A stretch of DNA of 64,000 bases from Loxodes magnus. Lineage: Eukaryota; Ciliophora; Karyorelictea; Loxodida; Loxodidae. Numbering within the stretch: the stretch's first letter is position 1; every line of letters begins with the position of its first letter. The notes beneath the pieces were generated by a model. The model was not told where the DNA came from. It did not search any database and was given only the letters and a program-made list of their open reading frames with translations. A program made the translations under genes and the position numbers. The stretch covers positions 19,160 through 83,159 of the forward strand of contig CAMPDV010000062.1 of NCBI GenBank assembly GCA_946699065.1, read 5' to 3'. Below, one piece after another: positions 60,500 through 64,000 of this stretch.

Positions 60500-63400
60500 G
60501 AAATGGAGCCTTAAAAATTTTAAGGACAATCCTAGTTGCCTTTCCCTCTAAGTATCTGTTTTTCTTGTTGAAATGCAGTTTCTTTAAGTGGGATAAATTA
60601 ATAGGATTCAGTCAGAAATTTTAGTTTCTAAAATTTTTGGAAGAGTTCTTATATCTAAATAGTCTACTTTACTACAAAAATTTTATATTAATCCCTACCC
60701 ATTAATGACATTCTCCCAACTTTTAAAAACTTATTTAATTTCAAAAAAATCGAGTCGAGGAGATCGTTTGATTTATATTTGACTGGAATATTCTGAATAT
60801 AATAAAATATTTTATTTATGGGCAGATATATATATAATAATCAGAAAATACAGCAATAAATAAACTCATCGCTACATACCCAATTCATTACTAAAATATT
60901 ATATATTTTCAAACTTTTCAATCCTTATAAAATTTAAATTATTTCATATTCTAGAAGCTAAGAATGATTTAGCAAAATATCTATCTAAAAATGATTTTAC
61001 ATTAAAACTAAATATTTTCTGAAAAAGCTTAATTATTCTTTTTCAATTAGGTGCTAAAATATCTTTGAGATAGATCAGAATGGAAAATATTAGTCAAGAT
61101 ATTCCTTAATAAAATAATATTTCTTAAAGTTTAATTAGCTTTAGTCTTTTTAGTTGATAGATAATTATTATATGACTCATTATAAGTTTTCAAACTTTAT
61201 AACTAAAACAAACTATCTAAATAACATACTTAGATACTTATGTTAGTCGAAAAACAAAAAAATATCCAAATATAAAGAAAAAATAATTATAGAGATATAT
61301 AATTTAGTTAAAGCCTTAAGTTATATAATTTTGATATGAACATACTTGCCACTCTTATTTAATATTTAGAAGAATATCATTTTTAAATTAAAGATTATAC
61401 TATTAACTGGACTTCTTTTGAATGAAAAGAAACTAAATCTTTTTATAAAATGTTGTTAGATATACCTTTAATTTTTAATTTAATTTGACGAGATTCTATT
61501 AGCAAATTTAATAAGAATGGGATTATTTTTAAACAGTGAAGTGGAACCAATTATGATGATAAAATAGTAGGACAATCAATAAATAATTAAATAAAAGCTT
61601 ATTGATAAAAGTTAATTATATAAGCATGTAATCTATTATTTCATAATAATCATATTTTTAAGTATATCAACCAAAATCAAATATATTATAAGGAAAAAAT
61701 AATTAATTTATCTTATAAAAATAACTAAAAATAAAAGGAAAAAACTCATATAAATCAAAAAATAAATTTAAAGGTTATTGTAAATAACTTATTGAGCTAG
61801 TGTAAAATAAAATTTGAAGATATATTTAAAAATAAAAATTAATAGATATAAGATATTTACAATTAATAATAAAACTATATATAACAAGTTTTAATACTGG
61901 CAACTAATGTAAAAAGCTAAATTATGAAATCTCTTATAAATATTAAAATTATTTTTATAATGAAAAACTTATTAATACTTTAATTAAAAAAATATTTATT
62001 TAATATAGGATAATCATAATTTAAAAATCAAGATATTACTAAAGTCAGCTTATCTTTTAAATAGAGATTATTAATTATTAATTAATAAATCTAAAGGATA
62101 GAGTCTTTTAAATTTCAATGACTAAATTTATAAGATAAAATGTTCATAGATTAAATATTTTAAATGCTCTAGCTTAAAAAAAGGAATTTGATATATTAAA
62201 ATAAATTATTATATAAGTTTCATAAAAAATTTTATATAAGAAAATGTAGCTGCAAAAACAGTTTGAACAAGTAAAATGACTATATAACTCAATTAAAAAT
62301 AATAAATCATCAAAAATTATCACCAGAAATTTATGAAATTCTATGAAGAATGAAATTCAACTTTTAACTTTAAAGTTTTTCACTAATAATATGAAAAAAG
62401 AGAATAAAATTGTTAAATTAAGTTTATTTTTATTTTAGATCTTATAAATAAAGCAACTAAATTAGCGATTTTAACTAAATTTATTTAGATATTATTTCAT
62501 AAATTAAATCATATATAAACAATATTTTCTTTAAAGAGTTGTAAGATTTAAAATTACTAGAAATAGAAATGTATTATCTATTTTAATTTTATTAGATCTA
62601 TTTAGAACTGGAAGCATTAGAATTTTATCTAATAGCTTTTAGTTTAAATCTTAAAACTAAATGAGATTTTCTTATACCTTTAAATAGAAATTTCTTAATA
62701 AATAATAAATTATGATTAATGCTTAATTTTAAGCTGCTCTATGCTTTAAACTTAGAGGTATTTTACTTAATCAATCTTTGATTATATTTAATGAAGAATA
62801 AAAATTTGATTGTAGTACTAATTTGATGTTTATCGGTATTATCGTAGATTAAAAAGGGATTATAGATAACTAATAGCCCAAAAGAAGGAATTAAGCAAAA
62901 CTCTAGAAGCTAAAAGCAAAATGTATTTGAAATAATTGAATTAAAGCATTCAGATAATTTAAGTTTATTACTTACTTTGAGTAAGTGTATTAGTAGAAAT
63001 GCTTATAAATATAATTTTCCTATTGATTTTCTTAAAAGCATATAGAATAAAAATAATTAATATAGCTCTAGAACTATTAATATATATTAAGCTAGTTAAT
63101 TACAAGATATATTTATAATAAAATTGAAAGAAATTAGACTAAATAATAAAATCTATAATAGATAACTTTTAAATTATTACAACTATAAATAAGTAACTAC
63201 AATTTTTAAATCTATGAAGTTCATGAAAAATTCAAATTATATTAGCTAATCTTTCAAATTGTTTTATGACCCTCTTTTTTAATATTGGCAGTTGAATATA
63301 AGATAGTTAGCTTAGTAAAGAGCAAATAAGTTTAAAAAGCATAAAATAAATGTTTATTTAAATATTTTAAAGAAAGAAACAAAAGGATTCATCTATTTCA

Positions 63401-64000
63401 TAATAAAACTAAATTTACAAGGGTGGATTGAAATTAACTTCATAGCAGTTAAATTAGAAATATACACTAAATATAACTAGCATTTCCAACTATTTTTATA
63501 ATATAAGTAAAGCAAGAATAAAATATAAAAATATGAAAAAAGTTTTGTTTCTTTAATAAGTTGATAAGATATAACTAAATTTATATAAGCAATAATCTTA
63601 TAAGTAAAACTAGTAATTATTGAGAGTCATATGGATAATCTCATAAAACTAAGAAAAATAGATTTAATAAGGTTATCTATTTTTTAAATAAGGTTAGCAA
63701 ATTATATGCTTTCAATGAAAGCTATTTTATGATATACAAAATTTTATTAAATAACTTTAAATTTACATTTTACTAAATCTTAATTCGAGGAATTGTTCTA
63801 ATTATCAAATCAGATAATTTAAAATATTTATTATACCGTTTTACAAAAGCCTGAATCTTAACCTCTCTAATAATGATAAATATTAAGTATAAAGATATTA
63901 AGTAAAAATTAAGGAAATATTATTTAAGAGAAATTCAAATTAAAAGCTTTAAGTATTATACTCTTTTCACTTCATTTATAAATAGGCTGTTCATTTTGAT
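60500..64000 (+). CDS. Large helical protein, partial at window end
   Basis: ATG 60500 starts MEPQKFQGQSQLPFPLSICF. A sequence rich in Leu, Ile, Lys, Asn and Gln continues in mostly consistent frames to the window edge, more than 1,000 codons. Examples: LYLTGIFWIQQNILFMGRYI, then MNILATLIQYLEEYHFQIKD and SISKFNKNGIIFKQWSGTNY (61,340-61,560), SLLLTLSKCISRNAYKYNFP near 62,960 and FEELFQLSNQIIQNIYYTVL near 63,790. The style is an alpha-solenoid or another large helical protein. At least one frame change lies near 61,330. In such AT-rich DNA with almost no stop codons, gene extent is hard to prove, so confidence is modest. The 3' end lies outside the window. Confidence 0.4.

Noticed and set aside
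60500-64000. Assignment of the large helical ORF to a named E3 or scaffold family
   Set aside because: No motif with diagnostic residues could be seen; the AT-rich composition makes superficial similarity unreliable.

Overview
The window reads as ciliate nuclear DNA with a reassigned genetic code. TAA and TAG stand for Gln throughout. TGA is used internally as Trp (the Trp of the GDWNAH endonuclease motif in two LINEs, the GW of a receptor ligand-binding domain) but also sits at plausible gene ends. This is the karyorelict-type code (table 27) or the Condylostoma-type code (table 28). Introns of about 20-41 nt argue against heterotrichs, whose introns are 15-16 nt, so a karyorelict such as Loxodes is my best guess. 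The DNA is very AT-rich, with GC-richer islands made mostly of mobile-element coding sequence. Standard-code reading frames are nearly meaningless here; I re-read the genes with TAA/TAG=Gln.

Layout. 1-13.9 kb is mobile-element territory: several about 0.9 kb units encoding only a coiled-coil ORF1-like protein (minus strand at 1.1-1.9, 2.6-3.6 and 10.9-11.9 kb), an old plus-strand LINE (5.9-9.5 kb), a coiled-coil ORF (9.65-10.4 kb), a GC-rich 14-bp tandem repeat (13.17 kb) and a zinc-knuckle ORF (13.4-13.9 kb). 14.9-18.8 kb (minus) is the most remarkable locus: a RING-coiled coil-ubiquitin-like gene whose C-terminal tail is written in 91 consecutive internal micro-exons. Ninety are exactly 3 nt and one is 6 nt, separated by GT-AG introns of 21-41 nt. 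Seventy-nine of these exons lie in a 31-bp tandem array (3-nt exon + 28-nt intron). Spliced in silico the gene is a 1311-nt CDS (436 aa) with one terminal TGA, and the array encodes a Lys/Gln/Glu/Leu/Asp octad repeat that looks like a coiled coil. 19-26 kb holds GC-rich ORF islands and more element ORFs. 26.3-31.5 and 33.6-39.0 kb are two near-complete minus-strand LINEs (ORF1 with CCHC knuckle, ORF2 with AP endonuclease, reverse transcriptase and C-terminal zinc motif), with a truncated host gene between them.

39.8-64 kb is host gene space: a receptor-like multi-pass protein with a type-I periplasmic-binding-fold ectodomain running without a clear boundary into a zinc-finger/USP deubiquitinase domain; a coiled-coil protein; a small single-pass membrane protein; a large Cys-rich multi-pass surface protein; a receptor protein kinase (minus); a Gln-rich protein; and a large helical ORF reaching the window edge. 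Several genes change frame in ways that fit introns of about 20-30 nt; others show 1-nt shifts that may be decay or sequence error.

Functionally the unit of most interest is the RING-Ubl gene (a candidate ubiquitin ligase). Because every tail exon is one codon in the same phase, any exon skipping keeps the frame, so the locus could generate a ladder of tail lengths.
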